Part shown: in pieces, positions 1-11,435 of the stretch | How positions within the stretch are numbered: the stretch's first letter is position 1 | Layout: each line of letters starts with the position of its first letter | NCBI RefSeq assembly: GCF_946479885.1 | Contig: NZ_CAMLHM010000009.1 | Location: 1-64,000, forward strand | Source: an uncultured Devosia sp. | Lineage (GTDB): Bacteria; Pseudomonadota; Alphaproteobacteria; Rhizobiales; Devosiaceae | Reading direction: 5' to 3' | DNA length: 64,000 nucleotides | Notes under the pieces: generated by a model | Told to the model about the DNA's origin: nothing | Database searches by the model: none | What the model saw: only the letters and a program-made list of their open reading frames with translations | Translations under genes and position numbers: made by a program

Positions 1-306
1 CTCGCTGCAGGTGATCCGCACCAGGCCCGCCGGGCGGTCCCGCAATTCGCCCATGGCCGAGAGCACGGCCTCGATCTCCTGAAAGCGGGGATCGACCGTG
101 GCCAGGAGCCGTTCGCCGGCCTCGGTGGTCGAGACGCTGCGCGTGGTCCGCGTCAACAGCCGATAGCCCAGCCGCGCTTCCAGCGACCGCATGGTCTGGC
201 TCAACGCCGATGGCGAGACCCCGATCTCGGCGGCAGCGCGCGTGAAGCTCCGCGTGCGCGCGATAACCGCGAAGGCGGCCAGGTCGTTGAAATCGGCGCG
301 GGCTAT
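1..306 (-). CDS. LysR-family transcriptional regulator, N-terminal part (cut by window edge)
   Basis: About 102 residues are visible: the winged helix-turn-helix DNA-binding domain and the start of the linker. The order of motifs is typical of LysR proteins: an ARADFNDLAAF opening, SFTRAAAEIGVSPSALSQ as the HTH, then SLEARLGYRLLTRTTRS and TEAGERLL. No ATG, GTG or TTG precedes the domain in frame. A TAG lies six codons upstream of the first domain residue, and the codon where homologues have Met (MARADF...) is ATA at 304-306. A strong AGGGAGG ribosome-binding site at 314-320 sits 7 nt before that ATA, so ATA is taken as the probable start or as a mutated ATG. The gene is divergent from the aldo/keto reductases and probably regulates them. 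The effector domain lies outside the window. Confidence 0.85.
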   Translation of the reverse strand, partial: MARADFNDLAAFAVIARTRSFTRAAAEIGVSPSALSQTMRSLEARLGYRLLTRTTRSVSTTEAGERLLATVDPRFQEIEAVLSAMGELRDRPAGLVRITCSE

Positions 307-335
307 TGTGAAGCCTCCCTAACAAGCAGATGTAG

Positions 336-350
336 ATTATAGCGCCTAAT
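336..350. promoter_or_regulatory. LysR-box-like operator (ATTA-N7-TAAT)
   Basis: A perfect 4-bp dyad, ATTA and TAAT separated by 7 bp, also fits the T-N11-A LysR consensus. It lies in the 105-bp gap between the LysR gene and the divergent aldo/keto reductase operon. Binding by this LysR protein is inferred from position and shape. Confidence 0.45.
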
Positions 351-411
351 CGGCGGCGATGGGCAGGCCTATCTTCCGGTGGCGACGGCAATGTCACATT
401 AGGAGAGCCCA

Positions 412-2349
<1,938 letters not shown>

Positions 2350-4113
2350 TTACCGCAGCCCGGCCAGTTCCAGCCCCTGCAGGTATTTGTCCAGCAGGTT
2401 GGGGTGCATGAAGCGCAGGCTGTCGCGGATGGAGGCGATGCTGATATCGTCACGGCCGGCGCTGAACTTGGCCAGCGCCGCCTGGGCGGCTGCCAGGTCG
2501 CCGGTATGGGCATGGTAGGTGGCGAGGTCGCGATAGGGCCAGGTCAGGCCCGGACGTTCCGCCAGCGCCCGGGAGGCAAAGTCGATTGCCTGGGCCGGGC
2601 GCCCCGCCGAGAAATGCGCCAGTCCCATGCCAAGGCTCATATTGAAGGCAAACGGATCGAGCGGGCTGAGGCGCAGCGAGGCGTCGAAGGCGGCGAGGCC
2701 CTCTTCGGGAAAGCCCAGATAGACCCGGCCGAACCCCCGCCGCAGCCAGGCCCAGGCGTGATTGGGATCGAGCGCCAGGGCGCGGTCTGCCAGCGCCGTC
2801 GCCTGCGCCACATCGCCGCCGGTCTGCATCATGGCCGAGGCCAGGGCGGTCATCGCGGTCGGGTTGCCCGCGGTGGTGCTGGAGGCCAGTTCGATCAGGC
2901 GCCGCGCGTGCTGGCGTTCGCCGGCCACGTCGTGGGTCCAGTTATAGGCGATCTGCTGGCCATGGGCCCAGGCCGCCAGAGCGGCGGCGAGGCCGTAGCC
3001 AGGCTCCAGCGTCAGCGCCTGGTCGAGCAGGTCGATGGCCTGGCGATTTTCATGCGGCTGGTGCGCCCACAGATGCGGCATGGCGCGCATCACCAGGTCA
3101 TAGGCGGCCAGCGTGTCGGGGCGCTTGGACAGAGCGCGGTCGATCTCGGCCTGCCGGATGGTGGGCTGGATGGCGCTGGCCACCAGCGCGGCCATCATGT
3201 CCTGCAGGTCGAACAGTTCATGCACGCTGCCATTGACCTTGTCGGACCAGACATGGTTGCCCGTATCGGTCTCGACCAGCTGGCCGGTAATCCTGACGCG
3301 CTCGCCGACCCGGCGCACGCTGCCCTCCACCACATAGCGCACGCCCAGCTCGCGCCCCACCTGCCGCACGTCCACCGAGCGGCCCTTGTAGGCAAAGGCG
3401 GAATTGCGGGCGATGACGAAGAAATCCTTGATCCGGGCCAGGGTGGCCGTGATCTCCTCGACCACGGCATCGGCAAAGTAGGCCTGGTCGGCCTCGCCTG
3501 AAAGGTTGTCGAACGGCAGCACCACCACCGATGGCCTGGTAGAGGGCGGCACCAGCACCGGCTCCTCGGGCTTGACCGATGGCGATACCGTGCCGCTGGG
3601 GTGCCAGACGAAGATGCGGACGGTCTTGGGAATGTTCTTGAGGATCGAGGGGCCGATATCGGTGAATTCGAGTTCGGACTGGCCGCCCAGATATTCGTGC
3701 ATCCACTTGGTGATGGCCATGCCCCCCGGCGGCGACAGGCTCTGCACGCGCACCGCCAGGTTGACGCCGTTGCCGAACAGATCATCCCCATGCACCAGCA
3801 CATCGGCCATGACGATGCCGGCCCGCACCTGGAGGATTTCCCCGCCTGGCGCGCGGACCTGCCTTGTATGCAGTTCCTTCTGGATGCGGGTTACCCATTC
3901 GACGGCGGCGAAGACGCTGTTGAACTCGGCCAAGAGGCCATCGCCCATGGTCTTGAAAACGGCGCCGCCCCGCTCGCCGATGCGATTGACGAAATGCGCG
4001 TAGGCCCGGCGCACCAGACGCACCGTCTGCCGCTCGTTGTGTTGCACGAGACGGGAGAATCCGACCACGTCGATCGACACGATCGGAACCAGCCGGCGCT
4101 CAGATTTGGCCAT
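2350..4113 (-). CDS. Adenylate/guanylate cyclase with TolB-like and TPR regions
   Basis: 587 residues in three parts. Residues about 8-175 form a class III nucleotide cyclase domain with both metal-binding aspartates (Asp15 in SIDVVGFSRL, Asp58 in KTMGDGLL) and a GNGVNLAVRVQ segment carrying the Asn and Arg of the active site. Residues about 200-310 resemble the TolB-N/FlgO-like domain (RPSVVVLPFDNLSG). Residues about 330-580 form a TPR array. This architecture is common in Hyphomicrobiales, where many copies exist per genome. No membrane segment is evident. The active site looks complete, so cAMP synthesis is likely. It is divergent from glpK. What the TPR part senses is unknown. Confidence 0.9.
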   Translation of the reverse strand: MAKSERRLVPIVSIDVVGFSRLVQHNERQTVRLVRRAYAHFVNRIGERGGAVFKTMGDGLLAEFNSVFAAVEWVTRIQKELHTRQVRAPGGEILQVRAGIVMADVLVHGDDLFGNGVNLAVRVQSLSPPGGMAITKWMHEYLGGQSELEFTDIGPSILKNIPKTVRIFVWHPSGTVSPSVKPEEPVLVPPSTRPSVVVLPFDNLSGEADQAYFADAVVEEITATLARIKDFFVIARNSAFAYKGRSVDVRQVGRELGVRYVVEGSVRRVGERVRITGQLVETDTGNHVWSDKVNGSVHELFDLQDMMAALVASAIQPTIRQAEIDRALSKRPDTLAAYDLVMRAMPHLWAHQPHENRQAIDLLDQALTLEPGYGLAAALAAWAHGQQIAYNWTHDVAGERQHARRLIELASSTTAGNPTAMTALASAMMQTGGDVAQATALADRALALDPNHAWAWLRRGFGRVYLGFPEEGLAAFDASLRLSPLDPFAFNMSLGMGLAHFSAGRPAQAIDFASRALAERPGLTWPYRDLATYHAHTGDLAAAQAALAKFSAGRDDISIASIRDSLRFMHPNLLDKYLQGLELAGLR

Positions 4114-4259
4114 GACGTAACGAAAACCCCAGATATAGGGGCATCAATAGCATTTTGCGCCCGCCAAGACGAGATCATCCCATTGCACTTGTGAGCAATT
4201 TCGCGCTGACTGCACAGCGTACCGCCTTTGGCCGGCGGGAATTGTGACAGGGCGTCGGC

Positions 4260-5759
4260 ATGGGGCCATATATTCTCGTCATCGACCAGGGCACGACCAC
4301 CAGTCGCGCCATCGTTTTTGCTGCCGACCAGACCATTGTCGGCATGGGGCGGATGGATTTTACCCAGCACCACCCCGCCAATGGCTGGGTCGAACATATC
4401 CCCGAGGAAATCTGGGCCACCTGCCTGTGGGCCTGCAAGACGGCTTTGCGCAAGGCGGGGATCAGCGCCGCCGACCTGGCCGCCATCGGCATTTCCAACC
4501 AGCGCGAAACCACCATCGTGTGGGATCGCCAGTCCGGCAAGGCTATCTACAATGCCATCGTCTGGCAGGATCGGCGCACCGCGCCCGCTTGCGCCAAGAT
4601 GCGCGCCGCCGGGCACGAACGGCTGGTGCGCAAGCGCACGGGGCTGATGCTCGACCCCTATTTTTCAGCGACCAAGGTCAAATGGATCCTCGACAATGTC
4701 AAAGGTGCCCGCAAACGCGCCAATAGGGGCGAGCTTGCCTTCGGCACCATTGACAGTTTCCTGATCTGGCGGCTGACCGGCGGCAAGGTGCACGCCACCG
4801 ATGCCAGCAATGCCAGCCGCACCGCGCTCTACAATCTCAAGACCGGCGACTGGGACCCGCAATTGCTGGACCTGTTCGACATTCCGGCGTCCATCCTGCC
4901 CCAGGTGCGCGACAGCGCCGATGACTACGGCCATGTGGACGCTGCGATCCTGGGTGCTGCCATTCCCATTCACGGCGTCGTCGGCGACCAGCAGGGAGCG
5001 CTGATCGGCCAGGCCTGCTTCACGCCGGGCATGGTCAAATCCACCTATGGAACGAGCTGCTTTGCCCTGCTCAATACGGGCACCGATCTGGTGCAATCGC
5101 GCAATCGCCTGCTGACCACGGTGGCCTATCGGCTGGATGGCAAGACCACCTATGCGCTTGAGGGCGCCATCTTCATGGTCGGCGGCGCCCTGCAATGGCT
5201 GCGCGATGATATCGGCATTCTCGACCAGTGGAAGGAGGCCGAGGTCCTGGCCACCGCTGCCGACCCCGATCAGCCGGTCTACATGGTGCCGGCCTTTCTG
5301 GGGCTGGGCGCGCCCTGGTGGGATAGCGAGGCCCGGGGCGCCATCTATGGCCTGACCCGCAATACCCGCCGCCCCGAACTGGTCCGCGCGGCGCTCGAGG
5401 GGGTCGGCTACCAGTCCAGCGATCTGGTCGAGGCCATGCGCAAAGATTGGCGCGGTGCCCATGATATCGTGCTGCGCGTCGATGGCGGCATGGTCGCTTC
5501 CGCCTGGACCATGCAGTTTCTCGCCGACATTCTCGATTGCCCGGTCGATTGCTCCCGCGTCGATGAAACCACCGCGCTGGGCGCGGCCTGGCTGGCCGGC
5601 TGGAAAGCCGGCGTCTGGCCCAATGCCGCAGGCTTTGCCGCCCGACGGCAGGAAGAACGCGAATTCCTGCCCCGCATGGGGGCCACCATGCGCCGGAACA
5701 AGCTTCGCGGCTGGCACGACGCCGTGCGGCGCACGCTATCGGGTACGGTCAGTCGCTAG
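4260..5759 (+). CDS. glpK: Glycerol kinase
   Basis: A 499-residue FGGY-family kinase that phosphorylates glycerol to sn-glycerol 3-phosphate with ATP. The N-terminal phosphate-binding motif [14 protein letters not shown], the substrate region [14 protein letters not shown], and the C-terminal FGGY signature region around LRVDGGM and [13 protein letters not shown] are all present. The length matches the family. The start is the ATG after a weak AGGG site. No glpD, glpF or glycerol transporter is adjacent, so the gene stands alone between a divergent cyclase and a convergent dehydrogenase. Its last 11 bp overlap the end of the opposite-strand glucose dehydrogenase gene. Confidence 0.97.
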   Translation: MGPYILVIDQGTTTSRAIVFAADQTIVGMGRMDFTQHHPANGWVEHIPEEIWATCLWACKTALRKAGISAADLAAIGISNQRETTIVWDRQSGKAIYNAIVWQDRRTAPACAKMRAAGHERLVRKRTGLMLDPYFSATKVKWILDNVKGARKRANRGELAFGTIDSFLIWRLTGGKVHATDASNASRTALYNLKTGDWDPQLLDLFDIPASILPQVRDSADDYGHVDAAILGAAIPIHGVVGDQQGALIGQACFTPGMVKSTYGTSCFALLNTGTDLVQSRNRLLTTVAYRLDGKTTYALEGAIFMVGGALQWLRDDIGILDQWKEAEVLATAADPDQPVYMVPAFLGLGAPWWDSEARGAIYGLTRNTRRPELVRAALEGVGYQSSDLVEAMRKDWRGAHDIVLRVDGGMVASAWTMQFLADILDCPVDCSRVDETTALGAAWLAGWKAGVWPNAAGFAARRQEEREFLPRMGATMRRNKLRGWHDAVRRTLSGTVSR

Positions 5760-8079
5760 GCAGGGTATAGGCGATGACATAGTCGCCCGGCTTGGTCCCC
5801 ACCGAGCCGTGGCCGCCGGCAACGATGACCACATATTGCCTGCCGCCCGCCGTGTAGGTCATGGGCGTCGACTGGCCGCCGGCCGGCAGGCGGGCTTCCC
5901 ACAACTGGGTGCCTGACGTCAGGTCATAGGCCCGCAAGAAGTCATCGACCGCAGCGCCCAGAAACGCCACGCCGCCCTTGGTGATCATCGGCCCGCCAAT
6001 GCCGGGGACACCCACCTTGAAGGGCAGGGGCAGCGGGGTCATGTCGCGGACGGTGCCGTTGCGATGCTTGTAGGCGATCTCGCCCGTTCGCAGATCGGCC
6101 CCGGCGACAAAGCCCCAGCCCGGCGCCTGGCAGGGCACGCCAAGCGGGCCGAGGAACGGCCCCATGAACACGCCATAGGGCGCGCCGTCATTGCGATTGA
6201 GGCCCTGCTCGCTGCCCTTCTGATCCTGCTCCTTGGGCGGAATGTCCGACGCCGGCACCAGGCGCGAGGTGAAGGCAAGATAGGTGGGCATGCCGAACAT
6301 CACCTGGCGCTCCGGATCGACCGCGACCGAGCCCCAGTTGAAGGTGCCGAAATTACCCGGATAGATGATCGAACCCTGCAGCGAGGGCGGAGTGTAGCGA
6401 CCCTCGTATCGATGCTGGTGCAGGGCGATGCGGCACATCAGCTGGTCGAACATGGTGATGCCCCACATGTCCCTCTCCTCGAGCGGTTCCGGCTTGAAGC
6501 TGAGGGCCGAGGTCGGCTGGGTTGGCGCGGCGAAATCGCCCTCGATGGCCCCTTGTGGCGCAGGCTCCTCCGTCATGGCCAGCAGCGGCGCACCGGTGCG
6601 GCGGTCGAGCACGTAGATGTCGCCCTGCTTGGTGGGGCCGACAAGCGCCGGAACGGGCGCGCCGTCCGCGCCGGTAATATCGAGCAGCACCGGCTGGGCC
6701 GGCACATCCATGTCCCACAGGTCATGATGGACGAATTGCTGCACCCAGATGTCCCGGCCCGTGGCGATGTCGAGCGCCACGATGGATGAGGAGTATTTTT
6801 CGACGCTGGCGCTGCGGCCGATACCGATCTGGTCGGGCACCTGGTTGCCCAGCGGCACATAGACCATGCCCAGCGCCGCATCGACCGAGAAGACCGACCA
6901 GCTATTGGGCGAGTTGGTGGTGTACGTCTCGCCCCCGGCAATATCGATTGGCGTGGTGTCCTCGGGATTGCCCGAGTCCCAGTTCCAGACCATGGCGCCG
7001 GTGAGCGCGTCGAAGGCGCGGATGACGCCGGACTGCTCCTGGGTGGAATAGTTGTCGTTGACGGCGCCGCCGATGATCAGTTTGCCATCGACCGCCACGG
7101 GCGGCGAGGTCGAGTAATAGTAGCCGGCGGGGGAATATTTCATGCCCGCCTCGAGATGCAGCGTACCCGCATCGGCAAAGCCGGGGCACACCTGGCCATT
7201 GGCCGCGTCGAGCGCGATCAGCCTTGCATCGGCGGTGGGCAGGTAGACCCGGGTGGCGCAGGCCGACCCGGCGGCAGCGGCCGGGTCGGCCCAGTAGGTC
7301 ACCCCACGGCAGGTCTGGTGCTGCCGATCGGGGTTGAGACCGGAATTGGCATCGAAGCGCCATTTTTCAATGCCGGTGGCGGCGTCCAGCGCGATCGCCA
7401 GATTATGCGGGGTGCAGATATAGAGCGTGTCGTCGATCTTGATCGGGGTAACCTGATAGGTCGTTTCACCGACATCCTCGGGCAATTTGACGTCGCCGGT
7501 CCGGTAGGTCCAGGCCGGTACCAGGTTCGCCACGTTTTGCGTGGTGATCTGGTCAAGCGGGGAATAGCGCTGGCCATAGGGCGTGCGGCCATATTGCTGC
7601 CAGTCGCCATCGTCGAAATCGGCGCCGAGGTCGGGGCTGGCGGCAACCTGCTCGGTATTGAGCGTACCCGCGATGTCCTGCGGGTCCTGGAACATGGAAT
7701 AGACCGCGACCACGATGGCGATGGCATTGGCAACGGCCAGGATGACGGTGCCGCCGCGCCGTCCGGCGCCCAGCCTGTTGCGGATCCACGGCATCCACAG
7801 CCAGAGGCCGAGCAGCACGATAACTCCGCCGCGGGCCCCGAGCTGCCACCAGTCAAAGCCGACTTCCCAGAGCGCCCAGACGATGGAGCCGACAAGGATT
7901 GCCGAATAGAGCCAGAGCGCTTCGGCCCTCCGCACCGCCAGCAACCAGGCCGTGACCAGAAAGGCGATGCCGACGATCAGGTAGTACCAACTGCCGCCCA
8001 GCGTCACCAGCCAGGTGCCCAGGCCCCCCAATATGAGCCCGATGACCGCAAGGACGAGGGAGGTCAGCACAATCAGCAT
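5749..8079 (-). CDS. gcd: Membrane-bound PQQ-dependent glucose dehydrogenase (glucose/quinate/shikimate family)
   Basis: 776 residues. The first roughly 140 hold about five hydrophobic membrane segments, followed by a periplasmic eight-bladed quinoprotein propeller starting at the WQQYGRT motif. The family oxidises aldoses such as glucose to lactones in the periplasm and passes electrons to ubiquinone. The [10 protein letters not shown] and HHDLWDMD segments and the C-terminal [17 protein letters not shown] are characteristic. Shikimate and quinate dehydrogenases share this fold, so the substrate is not certain. No pqq biosynthesis gene is in the window, so the enzyme depends on PQQ made from elsewhere or taken up. 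It is convergent with glpK. Confidence 0.93.
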   Translation of the reverse strand: MLIVLTSLVLAVIGLILGGLGTWLVTLGGSWYYLIVGIAFLVTAWLLAVRRAEALWLYSAILVGSIVWALWEVGFDWWQLGARGGVIVLLGLWLWMPWIRNRLGAGRRGGTVILAVANAIAIVVAVYSMFQDPQDIAGTLNTEQVAASPDLGADFDDGDWQQYGRTPYGQRYSPLDQITTQNVANLVPAWTYRTGDVKLPEDVGETTYQVTPIKIDDTLYICTPHNLAIALDAATGIEKWRFDANSGLNPDRQHQTCRGVTYWADPAAAAGSACATRVYLPTADARLIALDAANGQVCPGFADAGTLHLEAGMKYSPAGYYYSTSPPVAVDGKLIIGGAVNDNYSTQEQSGVIRAFDALTGAMVWNWDSGNPEDTTPIDIAGGETYTTNSPNSWSVFSVDAALGMVYVPLGNQVPDQIGIGRSASVEKYSSSIVALDIATGRDIWVQQFVHHDLWDMDVPAQPVLLDITGADGAPVPALVGPTKQGDIYVLDRRTGAPLLAMTEEPAPQGAIEGDFAAPTQPTSALSFKPEPLEERDMWGITMFDQLMCRIALHQHRYEGRYTPPSLQGSIIYPGNFGTFNWGSVAVDPERQVMFGMPTYLAFTSRLVPASDIPPKEQDQKGSEQGLNRNDGAPYGVFMGPFLGPLGVPCQAPGWGFVAGADLRTGEIAYKHRNGTVRDMTPLPLPFKVGVPGIGGPMITKGGVAFLGAAVDDFLRAYDLTSGTQLWEARLPAGGQSTPMTYTAGGRQYVVIVAGGHGSVGTKPGDYVIAYTLPSD

Positions 8080-8231
8080 GGCATGTCTTTCGGGAGAGCC
8101 GGGCGCGACGCGCGTCGTCGCGCGGCGGCGAGGGCCGGTAGCCTCCCGGCAGAACGCCGCTGACCCGATCCAGTTGCCAAAGGCGTCCTATATTTGCCGC
8201 CGGCACGCCCGCTTTGGCAGGGAGTCCGGTA

Positions 8232-9095
8232 TCAGGTCGCCGGCTGGCGGGCCTGCTCGCAGAGCCAGTCGCAGAAACTGCGGGGGCATGGGCGCCGGTC
8301 GCCTTCGCGGATCAGTGCGAAGTACCAGTCGGGGCCCTTTAGCACCGTCTCCAGAGGCGCGACGAGTTGGCCGCTCTCCAGCAGAGGCCGGAACAGGGTC
8401 GGCGACAGCAGGGCAACGCCCAGCCCGCTCACCGCCGCGTTGGCGATCAGCTCGAAGATTGAATAGTCGATGCCGGCGAAGTGCAGGTCATCAGGCATGG
8501 GCCGCTCGGCCCGGGCGAACCACTTGGCCCAGTCGGGGTGGGGCAGCAGATCGAATTTCGCCAGGTCCTCCGGCCGATCGAACGTTCTCTGGCCTAGCAG
8601 CGATGGCGCCACCATCGGCGTAACGTCGACGGGCATGAGCGGATATTCGTCGAGCCCGTCCCATCCGCCGCGCCCCGTCCGGATTGCCACGTCGAACGCG
8701 GTCGGGTCCCGCAGGTCCGACGAGATATCCAGTTCGATGGCTGCGCCCCCGGGGGGCCGATAACCGGCCAGACGCGGCGCCAGCCAGCGGCCGGCCAATG
8801 TCGGCGGCGCCGTTACCCGCAGGGGCGCGGTGGCGGCCTGGAAGGTGTCGAGCGCTTCGCTGATCCCGTCCAGCCCTTGCTTGACCCGGCCCGCCAGGGC
8901 CACTGCCCCCGGCGTGGGAACGACCCGCCGGCCGACGCGGGTAAACAGCGGCTGGCCCAGTTCGGCTTCGAGCGAGCGAATGCGCAGGCTCACCGCAGCG
9001 GGGGTGAGGGCAAGGCGATCGGCCGCGCCGGCGAAGCTGCCCACGCTGACGCACATCTCGAGTATGCGGAGGGATTCGAGCGACGGACGAATGAT
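8232..9095 (-). CDS. LysR-family transcriptional regulator with non-canonical start
   Basis: The full DNA-binding helix-turn-helix (SFAGAADRLALTPAAVSLRIRSLEAEL) is followed by a substrate-binding effector domain ending in ...SFCDWLCEQA. The only in-frame ATG (9054-9056) would start inside the first helix and has no ribosome-binding site. The family-typical opening (IRPSLESLRILE) continues upstream to a TGA without any ATG, GTG or TTG. ATC at 9093-9095 and ATT at 9090-9092 lie 5 and 8 nt behind an AAGGGA site, so one of them is proposed as the start (ATC used here, giving 287 codons). The gene is divergent from a PhzF-like gene, its likely target. Confidence 0.85.
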   Translation of the reverse strand: MIRPSLESLRILEMCVSVGSFAGAADRLALTPAAVSLRIRSLEAELGQPLFTRVGRRVVPTPGAVALAGRVKQGLDGISEALDTFQAATAPLRVTAPPTLAGRWLAPRLAGYRPPGGAAIELDISSDLRDPTAFDVAIRTGRGGWDGLDEYPLMPVDVTPMVAPSLLGQRTFDRPEDLAKFDLLPHPDWAKWFARAERPMPDDLHFAGIDYSIFELIANAAVSGLGVALLSPTLFRPLLESGQLVAPLETVLKGPDWYFALIREGDRRPCPRSFCDWLCEQARQPAT

Positions 9096-9189
9096 TAGTT
9101 TCCCTTGTCATATGGGCAAGGAATGCGCGTTTTACGACCGAAGCGCCCTGATGCACTCTCGTTCTTGTCAGAAGGATAGGAGTTATGCC

Positions 9190-10077
9190 GTGTCCCCGCA
9201 ATCGAGCAATGCGAGCCTGGTCGCCGGACTGATCGACGTGTTCGCGGACACGCCCCTCAGCGGCAATCCACTGGCGGTCGTCGAGGGTGCCGACGCGCTG
9301 TCCGACGCCCAGATGCGCCGGATCGCCGGCGAATTCAATCAGGCCGAGACCACCTTCGTCATGCGCAGCGACCGCGCCGATCTCAAGCTGCGCTCCTTCA
9401 CCGCATCAGGGGCCGAGGTGGGCGGCGCCGGCCATAACGCGCTGGGTGCCTGGCTCTGGCTGGCCGAAGACGGCAAGCTTGGCCCCATCCAGGTGCCGCG
9501 CATGTTCCGCCAGGAAATCGGCGGCGAGATTCTGCCGATCGAGCTTCGCCCGGCGGACGGACGGATCTTTGGCCGCATGAAGCAATCCTCGCTCAAGCTG
9601 GGGCCCGCCCTGACCGACATGGCGCCCCTGACCGCGGCCCTGGGGCTCGCCCCCGAGGACGTGCTGTCCGACCCCGCGCCGCGTGTGGGCGATACCGGCG
9701 TCGCGCATCTGCTTGTCCGCCTGCGCGATGTCGCCGCGGTGGATCGCGCCGAGCCCTCCGCCAAGGGACTGCTCAAGGTGCTGCATGCCGCCTCTGCCGA
9801 GGGCTGCTACGTCTACGCCTTCGACACGACGGCTCCCCACCGCGCCTATGCCCGGTTCTTCAACCCCACGGTGGGCCTGTGGGAAGATGCGGCAACCGGC
9901 ACCGCGGCCGGTCCGCTCGCCGCCTATCTGGGCAGCCAGGGCATGATCGCCAACGCGCTCGATATCGAGCAGGGCACGAAAATGGGGCGGCGGAGCATTC
10001 TGCGCGTCACCCTGGCGCCCGAGCCCGAAATCTCGGGAGCCGGCATCATCGTCATGCGCGGCCGGCTCTCACTCTAG
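9190..10077 (+). CDS. PhzF-family isomerase/epimerase-like protein
   Basis: 295 residues with the diaminopimelate-epimerase-like PhzF fold. The N-terminal IDVFADTPLSGNPLAVV motif, the catalytic glutamate Glu53 in FNQAETTFV, the FTASGAEVGGAGHN loop and the C-terminal EDAATGTAAGPLAAYL motif are present. GTG is chosen as the start because AGGAG lies exactly 7 nt upstream and homologues begin just before this point; longer in-frame openings run into the divergent LysR gene. PhzF relatives act as isomerases on small carboxylates, and most, including this one, have no known substrate. An epoxide hydrolase-like gene follows after 85 bp, possibly in the same LysR-controlled unit. Confidence 0.88.
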   Translation: MSPQSSNASLVAGLIDVFADTPLSGNPLAVVEGADALSDAQMRRIAGEFNQAETTFVMRSDRADLKLRSFTASGAEVGGAGHNALGAWLWLAEDGKLGPIQVPRMFRQEIGGEILPIELRPADGRIFGRMKQSSLKLGPALTDMAPLTAALGLAPEDVLSDPAPRVGDTGVAHLLVRLRDVAAVDRAEPSAKGLLKVLHAASAEGCYVYAFDTTAPHRAYARFFNPTVGLWEDAATGTAAGPLAAYLGSQGMIANALDIEQGTKMGRRSILRVTLAPEPEISGAGIIVMRGRLSL

Positions 10078-10162
10078 AGCAATCGACCAACTGCCAGGCG
10101 TCGCGACACTCGCTGCGCGTCCTCGGCCGCTTCCACGCCCCTGCCCAATTGAAAGGAACGAC

Positions 10163-11377
10163 ATGACCCTGTCTCGCCGTCAATTCAACAAAACCCTCGC
10201 CGCCTCGGCTTTGCTCAGCGGCTTCACCAAAACCGCTTTCTCACAGGAGACTTCTGCCATGACCACGCCGACAGCGTTCGAAATCGCCATCCCCGAGGCC
10301 CAGCTGACCGACCTGAAGTATCGCCTCGAGCACACGCGCTGGCCGGACGAACCTGCAGACGCAGGCTGGTCCATGGGAACCAATCTGGACTACATGAAGC
10401 GGCTTACCGACTACTGGCTCAATACCTACGATTGGCGCCAGGCCGAGGCAGCTTTGAATGCATTCCCCAACTTCAAGGTCGGCGTCGACGGCATCGATCT
10501 GCATTTCGTCCATCAGCCCTCGAAGAACCCGGATGCGGTACCGCTCCTGCTGCTGCATGGCTGGCCGGACTCGTTCTATCGCTACCACCGCGTGATTGCG
10601 CAGCTGTCCGAGACCTTCCATGTCGTCGTCCCGTCGATTCCCGGCACCGGCTTTTCGGGCAAGACAGCCCTGCCCATGGACAAGGTCGCCGATCTGTTCG
10701 CCCGCCTGATGACTGAGACGCTGGGCTACGGAAAGTTCATCGCTGCGGGTGGTGACGGGGGTTCCATCATCTCGATGTCGCTGGCCCAGCGCCATCCCGA
10801 CGTGCTCCTCGGCTATCACGTCACCGATGTGGGCTATCCCGACCATACCACGGACTTCACTGTCCTGACCCCGCCGGAACAAGCCTATGCCGGTGCCATC
10901 CAGCAATGGTTCTTCGCCCACGGCGCCTTCAACCTGGTGCATGCGACCAAGCCGCAAAGCATCGCCTTTGCCATGAACGACTCGCCGGTCGGGCTGGCCG
11001 CCTGGATCATGAGCTTCATGGCCGGAATGGGTCATGGCGACGAAGCAGATACGCGCTTTGGCCGGGATGAACTGCTCACCAATATCATGATCTACTGGCT
11101 GACCGAGACGGCCGCCTCATCCTTCCGGATCTACAACCAGAACATGATGCAGCCGCCGACCATCATGGGCACCAATACCGGTATCCCGGTCGCAGTGGCC
11201 AGCGAACTGCCCATCCCCGGCGGTGTACGCCTGCCGCGCGAATGGGCAGATCGCCAGACATCGGGCAACGTGGTTCAGTTCCACGACATGGAAAAGGCCG
11301 GCCACTTCGCGGCCTGGGAGGATCCGGAATTCTTCGTCGGCGACCTCAAGGAATTCGCTGCGCTTCTGAAGCGCTGA
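10163..11377 (+). CDS. Epoxide hydrolase-like alpha/beta hydrolase with Tat signal
   Basis: 404 residues. The N-terminus has a twin-arginine motif (SRRQFNK) and a hydrophobic stretch ending near AFSQ, predicting Tat export. Residues about 38-145 form the epoxide-hydrolase N-terminal domain and the remainder an alpha/beta hydrolase. HGWP (132-135) supplies the oxyanion hole, Asp198 in GGDGGS is the nucleophile, and a C-terminal His lies in EKAGHFAAWEDP. These match microsomal-type epoxide hydrolases, which open epoxides to diols. Exported versions are unusual but occur in proteobacteria. A second Met behind the signal could give a cytosolic form. It follows the PhzF-like gene. Confidence 0.88.
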   Translation: MTLSRRQFNKTLAASALLSGFTKTAFSQETSAMTTPTAFEIAIPEAQLTDLKYRLEHTRWPDEPADAGWSMGTNLDYMKRLTDYWLNTYDWRQAEAALNAFPNFKVGVDGIDLHFVHQPSKNPDAVPLLLLHGWPDSFYRYHRVIAQLSETFHVVVPSIPGTGFSGKTALPMDKVADLFARLMTETLGYGKFIAAGGDGGSIISMSLAQRHPDVLLGYHVTDVGYPDHTTDFTVLTPPEQAYAGAIQQWFFAHGAFNLVHATKPQSIAFAMNDSPVGLAAWIMSFMAGMGHGDEADTRFGRDELLTNIMIYWLTETAASSFRIYNQNMMQPPTIMGTNTGIPVAVASELPIPGGVRLPREWADRQTSGNVVQFHDMEKAGHFAAWEDPEFFVGDLKEFAALLKR

Positions 11378-11407
11378 CCCCATCCGGCGCCTACCATGAC
11401 CAGCTTG

Positions 11408-11431
11408 GGGGCGAGGCGTCAGCCTCGCCCC
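11408..11431. terminator. Hairpin between convergent genes
   Basis: A perfect 10-bp stem GGGGCGAGGC/GCCTCGCCCC with a 4-nt loop lies in the 58-bp gap between the hydrolase (plus) and nadE (minus). There is no long T-run on either side, so it may be a bidirectional or Rho-assisted terminator. Confidence 0.6.
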
Positions 11432-11435
11432 TTGG

